Positions 23,672 to 34,861 of a stretch of 64,000 nt of DNA are shown here, in pieces. The stretch is from Rhodocollybia butyracea. Its lineage: Eukaryota; Basidiomycota; Agaricomycetes; Agaricales; Omphalotaceae. The position numbers and the translations under genes were made by a program. The notes beneath the pieces were generated by a model. That model did no database searches. It was given only the letters and a program-made list of their open reading frames with translations, and was not told where the DNA came from. The stretch is taken from the NCBI GenBank assembly GCA_015501585.1, contig JADNRY010000009.1:682001-746000 (forward strand), read 5' to 3'. How positions within the stretch are numbered: position 1 is the first letter of the stretch; each line of letters begins with the position of its first letter.

Positions 23672-26600
23672 ATGGCAAATATTACTGATGGGAGATGCTG
23701 GACGGTAAAGACGCCTAGCTCGCCAGCTATGCTGCAAGGTGGAAACTTGATCTTCCAAGGTGTGGTGTCGTCTTAAACCTTGTGCTCAAATTCTGACCTG
23801 TTTTTATCCTTTCTAGCTCATCATGTTAGTGATTCAGAGTCCTGAGTGCTTTTACGAATCTTATCATACTTTTCCAGGTTGGATGGATTGTTGCCGGGTT
23901 CTTCACCATTACTGCTATCATTACATCGGCTTGGCTCATCAATAAGCATTTGGTGTTCTATACTGATGTACGAACTCACATAGCTTTCCCTTCACTTCCA
24001 AACTGATATTTATCCTTTTCAGAAACGAGAACAACGGTGTAAGCTCCAACCTAGGTCCCAAGTTGTTTTGTTTTGATACATTTCTAAAGACATCATTCGC
24101 ATTCTGTTCATGGTTCCAATCTACGCCATCACCAGTATGGCTTCATATCTATTTTGGGTGTGTATTCCATACTGCTCCCATCAACTTGAAGCTGAATTCT
24201 ATTGCTACTGGCTAGAATGAATCTACACCGTTACTCCTCATTCAGGATGGATACGAAGCCACCGTCTTAACGTCCTTTTTCTATCTGCTTCTCAACTACC
24301 TTTCTCATGAGCCCGATGAGCAGAAAGCCATTTTTTCTCAAAAACGGCCTCTCAAGGGCGAACGACCAAGAAGCACTACGGAATCACGAAATGCCAAAGA
24401 ATTGGGTCTTTCCGCTAGGGTTTGTCAAGTGGAAACCAAAGGTATGCCTATCATGTTGCGAAGGTAATCTGTTGAAGTCATCTTGTTCACCAGGACGGGT
24501 TGTACTTTCTGCAACTGATGAAATGGGGTGTCCTGCAGTATTGTGTTATTCGACCAACGTTAGCCGGTCTTTTCCCTCGATTGACTGTCATACTAAATCT
24601 ATTCCATAGTACCGCTCTTGCAGCAGTGCTCCTCAATTATGTAGGTTTATATTGCGAAGATTCATGGAGCCCAGGATGGGGTCATGTATACGTATGTTTT
24701 GATACTACTTGACCAACGCTGCCTCCTCACCACCTTTTCTCTAGATCACTGTTATTGTTTCGATCTCAGTCACTATTGCAATGTATTGTTTGATCCAACT
24801 GTACGTATCGGTAGCGAAGGTTCTTGCGCCTCAGAAGCCTTTGTTGAAGCTGTTTTCCATCAAAGCCGTTGGTGAGGACAGATCGTGGCTCACGTTTGGT
24901 CAGATTCTCACAATAATTCGGCAGTGTTCTTAACTTTCTGGCAATCAACATTTCTTTCGGTGCTCAGTATGTTTGGCGTTGTAAAAAGCGTAAGAGAGAT
25001 ATTTTGACCCGTCTGCACTCCCCAATCACCTTTCTTGTAGACCACATTCATGACTGCAGATGACATAAACATAGGCATTGGAGCCCTTTTAGAAACTTTC
25101 GAAATGATGTATGTATCACTTCTGGAACGATCTGAGTCCACTCGCTAATCCATATTCAGGCTTTTCGGGTTTATTCATATCAAAGCCTTCACCTACAAAC
25201 CTTACCGACCTGGCGATCCTTCCGATTTGAAAGAGCTTCCAACGTACCGCATGTCTCGCCTGCGAGCTCTTGGTCACGCCCTGGACTTCCGGGAAACATT
25301 TCGCGAACTTTGGACCGGTACAATCTACCTCTGGGACAAGATGTGCGGACGAGACCCCAAACCTGACACTACCGCTCGTCGTGCGGCACATTATGAGAGC
25401 GCTTTTGGCGCAGCAAGACCTTCCGGAGTGGGTAGAGAAGTGCCAAGTGAGAAGAAAAAGCCGCTGGCTTTTCCTATGATTCAGGTGGAACGGGAGTATC
25501 ATGACTCTATACATGGCAGACAGTGGCTCGGTTATGGAAATGATTATGGATATGGGGTATATAGGGAAAAGAGTGATGACCTGGAGATTCAGATAGAAAA
25601 AGAATTGGAAAGACGTGGCTACGGCTCTCGTACGTCTTTCTTTTTACTCCCTACCGTCGTTGACACTGTGGCACTGATATCACATATTAGAACTTCCTGA
25701 ACTTGATAACATCCGCAAGCCCAACAAGGATACGGAGAATACAGGACACGCACACCAGAGATCGTGGTGGAGATCCATTTACAACCGTGTTTCCCAATCC
25801 GTTGATGACGACAACAAGAACCTTACTTCCGCACCTTCGAGACGTTCTAGTCACAGAAAATCGAAAATCAAGTCCCGAGAGCTGTCCAAATCTCGCTCGC
25901 GAAATCCTTCTCTTGCTGAACATAACATGGATGACCTACCACCAGCGAGTCTCTTCCGGCCTAAGCGCTCGTCAGGCCAGGGTAAAGGAGCATACTCACC
26001 CGTCGCCGTATACGACGAGGATATGCTAGCCCCACTTTCAGTATTCAATGAACACCAGAACACTTATCTCCAGCGTCAATCACAGCACCAAACATTATCA
26101 CCAAGACATCATTCGAATGTTGCGGGATCTCCCCCATTAGCCCCAGTTAATCATCTTCCTCGAATACCTCTTTCACCTTCCAACCCTCCACCCCAATCTT
26201 TGCTGGTTCCACTGATGATGCCAAGGCCCCAAGGAACCGTTTCGGCCGACAGCCTCCTAGGGCGTGTTTTCCCGTCGAAATCTTCAGATGCCAATCACAC
26301 TGCTCATGGTACTGATAATACTCACTCGACCGGTTATGTACGTAATTCCCCTCGAGTGCCACTTCCTCCGAGCGAGGGTGGACATGATATCGGGTTTGTT
26401 AGTGAACGGAAACCAGTTCATGCTCAACCCTCCAACATGCCGCAGGCATTTTCAGTAGCAGTAATCAGTCCAGCGTCGTCTAGTTCAGAGGCAGCTTCCA
26501 CCTCCCGTTCCAAGGACAGCTTGGGTCCTTTGGTCATCCAAGAGGCTGCTTGGATAGCACCCAAGTTGAATCGCACACCCCCTTCCGGATCACCAAAACG

Positions 26601-27153
26601 TCCTGGTCATGGTCTTCGTCGTTCTTCTGCCCAAATTTATTCGCCTCATGAAGCCTACAAGTCTAAACAACCGCCTCCTGCGCGATCCTCACCCCCTAGG
26701 CAGTCGAAGAGACATTCCACACCTGTCATTCTTACCGTTCCGCGTCCTCTGGTTACTCCTCCGAATAATATCTATTCGGCTGAGAATAGAGGTAGTCCAA
26801 ACACTACTACTCCCCATTACTTCGATAATTCAAGCAGCGCTGCTGCTGAATTGTCGCTTTCTGCAATGGCCAATAATTCCCCGATTCCTATACCTGACTT
26901 TGTGTTGGATGACAGTATCAGCGTCGGCGGAAGTCGTTATCCTGATCCTGGAGTGCTTAATCATGGCCAACGCCCAAACCATTTGACGACTCAGCAAGCA
27001 CAAAGCAATCAACGAGCATATAAATATCCTTCACATACGCAGTATTCTGGTTCGCTTGGCGGGCCAAGTAACGCTGCAGCTCACTCTCATCAGAGCCCAC
27101 TATCACGAATACCAAGACCAGTCCAAGGCAAAGTCCTTGGTCATGACATGTAA
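23672..27153 (+). CDS. DUF300 / organic solute transporter Ost-alpha family membrane protein (TMEM184-like)
   Basis: The start is MANITDGRCWTVKT at 23672. Exon 1 (23672-23759) is joined to the family core through an 8-nt micro-exon (CTCATCAT, 23817-23824), giving NLIFQAHHVGWIVAGFFT in frame. Landmarks of the family: KREQRYIIRILFMVPIYAITS; DGYEATVLTSFFYLLLNYL; FLQLMKWGVLQYCVIRP; a helix around YCLIQLYVSVAKVL; LFSIKAVVFLTFWQSTFLSVL; and NIGIGALLETFEMMLFGFIHIKAFTYKPY. About seven membrane helices are expected. The long C-terminal half is hydrophilic, Ser/Pro-rich and disordered, ending GKVLGHDM. The family is linked to vacuolar or endosomal membranes and solute transport, but the substrate is unknown. 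The gene's 3' 460 bases are part of a tandem segmental duplication. Confidence 0.87.
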
Positions 27154-27341
27154 TGACTTGCACTGAATTGAATGACGGAATGACAATCAATGAATGTAAT
27201 GTCTAATGCCAGTTCTGCTTCATTTACTCTTCTAATTCCTCTTTGGCTCTCACTGATATTACGACCGAGTATATCTTACTCGCGCTTGATAAGTTGATAC
27301 TTATAACCAACATAATACGATACCAAACGTTTTGACGCGCC

Positions 27342-28786
27342 TCACTTCGACACCACCCCGTCAACCATATTCCATCCCAATTCTTCGAATGTCCAACCAA
27401 AAATCATGCCTGATGCCCCTCTGGCAGAATGAGCCAGTGTCCTGTGCATGTTTGGTTGAGTATGGAGCTCATCTATAGCCTTCATGTCTTCTGTAGAGAG
27501 TTTGATAAGCTGAATTGGGATAGTGTGAGCCTTGCAAAGATCCAACAGAAATAGGAGGATCTCACAGTGATATTTGTCTTCATACGTGTCTCGTTTTCTG
27601 TTTTAGGGATGACTACAGTTTTCCTTTGAATGCCCCAGCTCAGAAGGACTTGTGCCAGATCAACATTCAGCTTATTGGCAATAGATTTGATAGCATTGTT
27701 GTTGACGAGACTGATAGGCTGATTGGGGCGAGCGGGTTGGCCTGGAAGGAAAACACCATTGAGGAATGTCATCGACAGATTTCAGCTGAAACAAACCTAG
27801 TGGTGAATAAGCCGTCAATAAGATTCCCTTTGAGGCACAGTATGCTTTGAGGTCATTCTGTGGCAAGCACGGGTGCATCTCCACCTGATTCGTGGCGGGC
27901 ACAACAGTGCAATGAGGAAGGAGGATTTCAAGATTCTTAATAGAAAAGTTTGAAACACCGATGCTCTTGACTTTGCCTACACTTGAAGTGAGCTGCGGGC
28001 AAATTCTAAAGAGTTCCGTCAGCCCTACCTCCTTCCAGAAGTTTTTCCATATCCTTCCAAGTTTCAACGAAAGTGGGGCTCTCATCAGGCCGGAATACAT
28101 CGTTCCCCCAGCTTTGCTCAGCCTCTGACCAACGGTAAGCGACTACTAGATATAGGTGATTAGAGGAGAATATGCGCACCAGGCCTTCCAGCTTGGGGCC
28201 AATGCATGAGATACAAGTCAATGTATTCACAGTCCAGTGTCTTTAAGCTTTCTTCAAATGCTTCTTTGACTCTGCTATGATAAGGATTACTACAAGTCTT
28301 GGGGTAAATATTAGGATGAAAAGACATGAATATCCAGTGACGCACGCCAATTTCGTCGTCAGGAAGATTTCGTTCCTAGGGATAGTTGACTCCCGAATGG
28401 CTTTCCCGACCTGTTTCTCGTTTCTGTGCTCTGTTGAGTGCGGTTATGACAAAGAATTGAACTGTTACCCACCCATATCCTGCGGCCTGTACCACACAAA
28501 TTTAAGTTAAGTTCGAGAGAAAGGACAATGCTTTTACCGTGTCAAAGTGGCGATATCCAGCCTGAAATTGTGTTAGTGATCCTATCATCTCTTACGCAGT
28601 TATTAGTACCTTGAGAGCATTCAGACACATGTGGTAAACTCGTTCATTTTCTCCAGGAGTCCCCATCCAACACCTAGGAGCCATGAGTGGAAAACGAGTA
28701 GTAGGTGGGCTCTGGGCTCACCCCATTCCAACAGAGGGTATCTTGATACCATTGTTCAACGTGAAAGAAGGGATATTTGCAGCCAT
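27342..28786 (-). CDS. Aldo-keto reductase, copy 1
   Basis: Aldo-keto reductases reduce aldehydes and ketones with NADPH. The protein starts [22 protein letters not shown] at ATG 28786. Visible catalytic set: Asp in AGYRHFDT, Tyr in AAGYGNE, Lys in IFLTTKLA, His in LYLMHWPQ. Further motifs are [78 protein letters not shown] and the end [11 protein letters not shown]. About seven short introns are needed. One, of 55 nt after HWPQAGRP, is absent from copy 2. It appears intact. It lies tail-to-tail with the DUF300 gene. Confidence 0.86.
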
Positions 28787-28929
28787 GACCAAGATAGCAC
28801 GATGCAATCACCTTAGCGTTGAGAAAGTTATCGATGAGTCTGAATATGTCATCCATCAATACGCGCCGTGGAGTAGGTCCGCAGCCCCGCAGCCGTATCC
28901 TTTTACGAGATCATCGGATATATGCGTTC

Positions 28930-28981
28930 CGAGTCCGAGTAGAGTCCGAGTAGAGTCCGAGAGAGTCCGAGCCGAATCCGA
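28930..28981. repeat. Short GAGTCCGA microsatellite upstream of aldo-keto reductase copy 1
   Basis: GAGTCCGA/GTAGAGTCC units repeat about six times. A related block lies upstream of copy 2 at 32182-32222. It lies about 150 bp from the start codon, so it could influence expression, but that is inference. Confidence 0.6.
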
Positions 28982-29113
28982 CAGTACTCGTTCAACGCGT
29001 GGATTGCCAAGTCGAAAAATTCCGGATGGCCGCTTCTGTAAGCCAGTCACGGCGCCTTGATGAGAAGAACTGTGCGACTCCATTGAGGAGAGAAACTGCA
29101 AGGAACGGCCGAG

Positions 29114-29775
29114 CCCTAGGCAGTCAAAGAGACATTCCACACCCGTCATTCTCACCGTCCCTCCGAATAATACTTATTTGGCTGAGAACTGAGGTAGTCC
29201 AAGCACTGCTACTCCCATTACTTCAAGCCGCACCGCTGCTGAACTGTCACTTTCTGCAATGGCCAATAATTAATCACTAGTCAAGGAAAAGTCGGGCAAA
29301 CAAGCAGCTCTCGTCAGATGAGATGCATGAAAAAGTTGATTTGATCCGCTCCGGTCCGTTTTCGCCATCCAGACTTTTGACTGGGAATAATTCCCCGATT
29401 CCTATACCATTTTCTGTCAGTGGATGACAGTGTCGGCGTCGTGGGAAGTCGTTATCCTGGAGTACCTAATCGTGACTGACGCTCAACAAGCACAAAGCTA
29501 CTATAGCCTGATAACCAAGCCCTTAAGAGGTTGTCGTTGTTAAACAAGGAACCTCGTTAGTTTCTCGCTTAAGCCGCAACTCTTAGAGGGGACTGCTTTA
29601 GGCCTAGCACAAAGCAATCAACGACTCGGAGCATATAAATATTCTTTGCACTCCCAGTATTCTGGTTTGCGTGGCGGGCCAAGTAACGCTCCAGCTCGCT
29701 CTCATCAGAGCCCCACTCTCACACAAGACCAGTCCGAGGCAAAGTCCTTGGTCATGACATGCAACGACTTGCACT
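29114..29775 (+). pseudogene. Broken duplicate of the 3' end of the DUF300 gene
   Basis: The sequence follows the coding end of the DUF300 gene (26694-27153) with deletions, frame changes and stops. Recognisable pieces are the CCTAGGCAGTC start, TCTGCAATGGCCAATAATT, and GGCAAAGTCCTTGGTCATGACATG at the original stop region. A 107-bp transposon-like insertion interrupts it at 29499-29605. It cannot encode a protein. It is a by-product of the tandem duplication. Confidence 0.85.
29489..29615. mobile_element. 107-bp MITE-like insertion with 10-bp target duplication
   Basis: The inserted segment 29499-29605 is flanked by AGCACAAAGC on both sides (29489-29498 and 29606-29615). The parental sequence in the intact DUF300 gene has a single AGCACAAAGC at 26997-27006, which is the empty site. 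The insert has imperfect inverted ends: CCC.TTAAGAGGTTG on the left against CCCTCTAAGAGTTG on the reverse-complemented right. A 10-bp duplication points to a Mutator-like source. Confidence 0.85.
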
Positions 29776-29856
29776 GAACAATGCCAGTTCTGCTTCATTT
29801 ACTCTTCTACTTCATCTTTAGCTCTCATGAGTCTATTTCTTGTAACCAACATAATT

Positions 29857-30417
29857 GACCGTATCTGGGTTCCGATGTATCGCTTCAACCTCGCATAACT
29901 AGACATAACGACAACAAAATTGATTAAGTATAAAATAAGTAGTGTGTATCAAGTGTGTACATTTGGTGTACATATTAGACTCGGAGTACTGGACGACGAA
30001 GTACGAAGTGGCAAACTGTTTGAGGTTTGTGAAGACAGACGTTCCTGAAGCAGACTGATATGAGTAGTATTACTATTACAGACAGGTGGCGCTCATGCAT
30101 TGGGAGCCGGTCGCTGTCCAAAATGCAAAGTTTTCTCTTGTCACGGTCAAAGATCAAGGTAAAGATAGCTGTTCACTAGTCACTTGCCAGCAACTTGAAC
30201 ATCTCGCTCTCGACAGGACCTTGAATTGGGCCAAAAATCAGGACCAAGTGATGCACAGTCTTTCACAACAGCCCATTCTTCTACATCGAAGCTGCTCCAC
30301 TGATGAAGATGTTGTAGACTCCAGTACAAAATATGAGCGTGGGAACAAATGCACGGGCCCGAGTAGCAAGCTACGTCACCAGACTACATAAACTCTATCT
30401 AGGTTTATTTAATTTTA
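29857..30417. other. About 560 bp present only in duplication copy 2, nothing recognised
   Basis: The interval between AACCAACATAAT and the AKR-2 3' flank is absent from the equivalent place in copy 1 (about 27310-27325). No terminal repeats, target duplication or coding pattern could be identified by eye. Confidence 0.5.
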
Positions 30418-30437
30418 TACCAGACGTTCAACCCACC

Positions 30438-31812
30438 TCACTTCGACACGACGAACCCGTTTACAATATTCCATCCCATTTCTTCGTATGTCCAACCAAA
30501 AACCACGCCCGATGCCGAATGAACGAGCGTCCTATGCATGTTTGGTTGAGTATGGAGCTCGTCTATAGCCTTCATGTCTTCTGTAGAGAGCTCGATAAGC
30601 TGAATTGGGATAGTGTGAGCCTTGCAAAGGATCTAAATTGGATAGGAGGATCTCACAGTGATATTGGTCTTCATACGCATCTCCTTTTCTGTTTTAGGGA
30701 TGACTACAGTTTTCCTTTGAACACCCCAGCTCAGAAGGACTTGTGCCAGATCAACATTCAGTTTATTGGCGATAGATTTGATAGCATCGTTGTTGAATAG
30801 ACTGATAGGTTGGTCGGGGCCAGTGGGTTGGCCTGGAAGGAAAACGACATTGAGTAACGTTATCCACAGATTTCAGCTTAGACAAACCTAGTGGTGAATA
30901 AGCCGTCAATAAGATTCCCTTTGAGGCACAGTATGCTTTGAGGTCATTCTGTGGCAAGCACGGGTGCATCTCCACCTGATTCGTGGCGGGAACAACAGTG
31001 CAATGAGGAAGTAGGATTTCAAGGTTCTTAATAGAAAAGTTTGAAACACCGATGCTTTTGACTTTGCCTACACTTGAGGTGAGCTCCGGGAAAATTCTAA
31101 AGAGTTCTGTCAGCCTCACCTCCTTTCAAAAGTTTTTCCATATCTCTCCACGTTTCAACGAAAGTGGGGCTCTCATCAGGCCGGAACACATCGTCCCCCC
31201 AGCCTTGCTTTCCAGCTTGAGGCCAATGCATGAGATACAAGTCAATGTATTCACAGTCCAGCGTCTTCAAGCTTTCTTCAAATGCTTCTTTGACTCTGCT
31301 ATGATAAGGATTACTACAAGTCTTGGGGTAAGTACTAAGATGAAAAGATATGAGTATCTGACGCACGCCAATTTCGTTGTCAGGAAGATTTCGTTCCTGG
31401 GGATAGCTGACTCCCGAATGGCTTTCCCGACCTGTTCCTCGTTTCTGCAATCTGTTGAGTGCGGTTCTGACAAGGAATTGGACTGTTACGCACCCATATC
31501 CTGCGGCCTGTACCACACAAATTGAGCTTAATTCGAGAGAAAGGACAGAGCTTTTACCGTGTCAAAGTGGCGATATCCAGCCTGAAATTGTGTTAGTGAT
31601 CCTATCATCTCTTACGCAGTTATTAGTACCTTGAGAGCATTCAAACACATGTGGTAAACTCGTTCGCCCCCGCCAGGAGTCCCCATCCAACACCTAAGAG
31701 CCATGAGTGGAAAGCGAGAAGTAGTAGGTAGGCGAGTCTGGGCTCACCCCATTCCAACAGAGGGTATCTTGATACCATTGTTCAGCATAAAAGAAGGGAT
31801 ATTTGCAGCCAT
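30438..31812 (-). CDS. Aldo-keto reductase, copy 2
   Basis: It is a close paralog of copy 1 from the tandem duplication. It starts [22 protein letters not shown] at ATG 31812 and ends [14 protein letters not shown] at 30438. The same catalytic residues are visible ([27 protein letters not shown]), as are [16 protein letters not shown] and [16 protein letters not shown]. After LMHWPQAG it reads [15 protein letters not shown] without the 55-nt intron of copy 1, so an intron and a few codons have been lost or gained. All remaining introns keep frame. It is probably functional, with the same cofactor (NADPH). The substrate is unknown. Confidence 0.86.
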
Positions 31813-31956
31813 GACCAAGATGATAGCGCGATGAATGATAGAGTACAATCACCTTAGCGTTGACCCATTCTTATAAGTTATCGATTATTACATGCCATTC
31901 AATCCCTCCGGTCCCGATCAGCCAATATGTGCCGTGGAGTAAGTCATAAATACCAC

Positions 31957-32153
31957 AGAAAAGACGCCTTGTACGTAGCGTGGGCCCCAGCTGTTCCTTA
32001 AATAGGGACCACCTGGCCGGTTTTTCCTTCCTTTGAGACGATGATGTATATAGTATGTACATCAGGTAGCTTCTCGGATCCCGGCGTATCAGCACTTGGT
32101 CCCAAGCCGGCAATAAACCTAACCTAACCTAACCTAACCAATCCTCAAGAAAA
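31957..32153 (+). mobile_element. Short retrotransposon-like insertion ending in a (CCTAA)n tail
   Basis: The segment 31963-32147 is missing at the matching place upstream of AKR copy 1. It is flanked by AGAAAA (31957-31962 and 32148-32153). Near its right end is a five-base repeat tract CCTAA x4 (32117-32139). A 5'-truncated insertion with a simple-repeat tail and a short target duplication is what a LINE leaves behind. The six-base flank is short enough to be chance. Confidence 0.5.
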
Positions 32154-32625
32154 TTTCGAGGTCATCGGATATATGCGTTACAAATCCGAGCTGAGTCCGA
32201 GCCGAGTCCGAGCCAAATCCGACAGTACTCAACGCGTTGATTGCTAAGTCGAAATTTTACGGATGGCCGCTTCTGTAACTCTAGAGATTATTTATGTGCC
32301 AGTCGCGGCACTTTGATCGTTGAGGAGAATAACTGTGCGACCCCGTTGAGGATGGCTGGTTGCAAGGCTGGTTGAGGAACCGCAATGCTGTGGTGCCAAA
32401 CCGTCATGCTCATGATACTCGTGACCTCCTCGTACTCAAGTACTACTACCCAACATAACAGGAACAGCCGAACCCAACTGTGTTTTCTGAATTTACCATC
32501 CGTATTTTCCCACCCTCTCTGATTTTGAATATTGGTGCGAGATTGCAGTGGTAGTAGTAGTATAGAGTATCAAGCCAATATGCTCGGTCAAGACCAGAAT
32601 TTACAATAAACAATAAGAATTACAA

Positions 32626-34861
32626 TCATATGTTCTTAAGGCCCAGGTTTCCTCGCTCCAGTCGGATCGACAACCCATTGAAGGCTTCCGCCTCGAAGCC
32701 GTTCACACTATACTCCTGATGTAGCACCCTTCGAGAATTGATTTTTTCAAGCACCATCCTCGTAGTATCTTCCTCTGGACAGTCTTTGTCCACCCCCTCC
32801 GATTCGGAAGCCACGTAAAGTGCCCTTCTCAAAGCTTCGGGGGCAACGACAGGTCCAGTAAGGTCCAGTAACTCTTTTCCAATCTTTGGATTCGCGATTA
32901 GTTGATCGTGTGATTCAGGTGAAGTTGCACTGAACAGCTTAAGGCAGAAATCGAGAGAGGCCTGGAGCTCGCGCTCATACAAACGCTCGCCCATTTCAGC
33001 GTTACCTTGGATAACTTAAAGAAATTATTAAGCTTTAATTGAATAACGAGCAGATTTTTTGCTTACCTGGACGTAAAAAGGCAAAAGCCCGATCGTAGTT
33101 GTCCTCGTTAACATCAGACAGAATGTTCACATTTTGAGCTCGAAGTTGTTTGTATGCACTTAGGACTACGACTTGGAACCTGCAAAAATGCCATGAGAAA
33201 ACCAAAGAGGAAGTCCGTAAAATAATAAGGGACCTCGTATAACTTGTCGCGAATCGATTGGTATGCCAGGATGCTGCTTCCTGCTCGGAGCAATCGCCTC
33301 TAATCGACGCAGCCACACTGGCTGCAGCAGATAGGGCAGAAGTTAGTGCCAAATGAACACCACTCGAAAAGAATGGATCGATGAACGCTAAATCCCAGAT
33401 ATAAGTCAATCGTTTGAATGAAAATATTTGAAAAGCACGCACCTCCTGCATCACCAGCGATCCTAAAGCCAGGTCCAGCGTATGTAGGTGCAGAGTAACT
33501 ATAGTCGCTCGCACTCCGCACACTCCCATCAACAAGAGAGCCTTGATTCGTTATCAGCTTTACTATTCCAGGTGCCAGTCTGAACAGGGCAACATATCTC
33601 GCCACCATAGTCGGTGATTGAGATAAGTCAGGAATAGCAGAAGGACTGAAAATGTCATTATCCTCTGTTTGGTTCTGTTCTTGCCATTCGTGATGCATTT
33701 TCTGATTCCTGACGAATCCAACGGACGTGGTGCCGTCGTTAATGGGGATGAACCATGCCCATCCTGATTCATCTACAAAGGTGAAATGTCAGTTGGTGCA
33801 TGAACTACTACTTGTTTGTGATCTGACCAAGTAATGCCTCGAAATAAGGTGCACCTTCGCGGGTTGTGCCTACTCCGTAACTGCCTACGTTCTTCCAGTA
33901 CCCCCAGATAGCAATGTTTTTCAGTGCTTGGTTGAAATAACGGTTGTGGAGATACTTTGTCGACATTATACCTGCTCGACCTGATGTATCAATGAGATAC
34001 TTGAAACTAGTGGTTCCTCGTATGGCTGCGTCCGATGATGCCCTCGTTACGGCCCAATCGACGGAAACTGGTTTATTCTCTGCATCAAAATTAACAGCGG
34101 TGGCCTTGGTTTGTTCGTAAACAGCGGCACCGCAGGATCGTGAATGATTCAACAAAAGGTCGTCAAATTCAGAGCGAACCTTAAATAACGTTGTTAATAC
34201 GAGAGCGAAAATGACATTTAACAGGGACTATGGTACTGACCACATTCCAGGAACTGTTCTCTTGTCCGATGGCGACAAAGTCCGTGTCTTCAGAGTATCA
34301 GCCCGATCATAGAAAAAAAAATGAATATAACTTGTACGCACATGCTTCATGTTTGTCGTGATTAAACCTGATAGCTCCTCCAGGCTAGCGTAATATGTTA
34401 GTTGATTAGTTGAGGCACTTGGAGCGAGCAAGGATGTTACCTTGCGAGTGAAGCCATACTCCGCAACTTTCTTTTCCGCCCCAATGAAGCGGAGATAGTT
34501 GCGTACTGAAGGCAGGAGTGATTCACCGATGTGGTATCTTAAGCGAATACAGGTAAGGTTATGAACGGCGGAGTCGAGATTGAATGCGGTTCACCGAGGA
34601 AACTTGGTAGCCTCGAGTACAGCGACCGAAACGCCCTCGAGTGCAAGCACTGAAGCAGCATAGCTTCCAGAAGGGCCACCTGCGAAAAGAAGCAAACGTT
34701 AACGCCTCGAGAAGGAAAGGGTTAATCTTGGGAAAGCTACCTCCGACGACGACAACGTCCACATTCTATTCGAGTCAAGCATCGTTAAGTTAGCTTCAAG
34801 TTTGTTTGCACAACAGACTTACTGGAGGCGGTAAATCCGATGGCAGATTCTCTACGGCCAT
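32626..34861 (-). CDS. Flavin-dependent halogenase, copy 1
   Basis: Flavin-dependent halogenases use FADH2, oxygen and chloride or bromide to halogenate electron-rich aromatic substrates. The protein starts [13 protein letters not shown] at ATG 34861, followed by several short introns. The FAD dinucleotide-binding motif is [20 protein letters not shown], then [21 protein letters not shown]. The halogenase WxWxIP motif is present as [14 protein letters not shown] second FAD-contact region is [23 protein letters not shown]. The C-terminal helical region ends [11 protein letters not shown] at 32626. All key motifs are intact and the exons keep frame. It is transcribed away from its paralog at 36371, with about 1.5 kb between. 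It resembles the basidiomycete halogenases that act on phenolic metabolites, but the substrate cannot be read from sequence. Confidence 0.9.

Larger units (their letters stand above)
26694..32470. repeat. Tandem segmental duplication: DUF300-gene 3' end plus aldo-keto reductase gene
   Basis: Copy 1 is about 26694-29113 and copy 2 about 29114-32470, in direct orientation. Matching landmarks: CCTAGGCAGTC(A/G)AAGAG at 26695 and 29115; ATAAATAT at about 27019 and 29634; AKR stop codons at 27342 and 30438; AKR starts at 28786 and 31812; and TCGGATATATGCGTT upstream of each AKR. The junction near 29113 fuses AKR-1 upstream DNA to the middle of the DUF300 coding sequence. Copy 2 is longer because of insertions, including 29499-29605, about 29857-30417, and 31963-32147. 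Confidence 0.88.

Noticed and set aside
28930..28981. Origin-like or iteron array made of GAGTCCGA units
   Set aside because: It is a simple microsatellite that was duplicated along with the aldo-keto reductase. No other replication feature is nearby.
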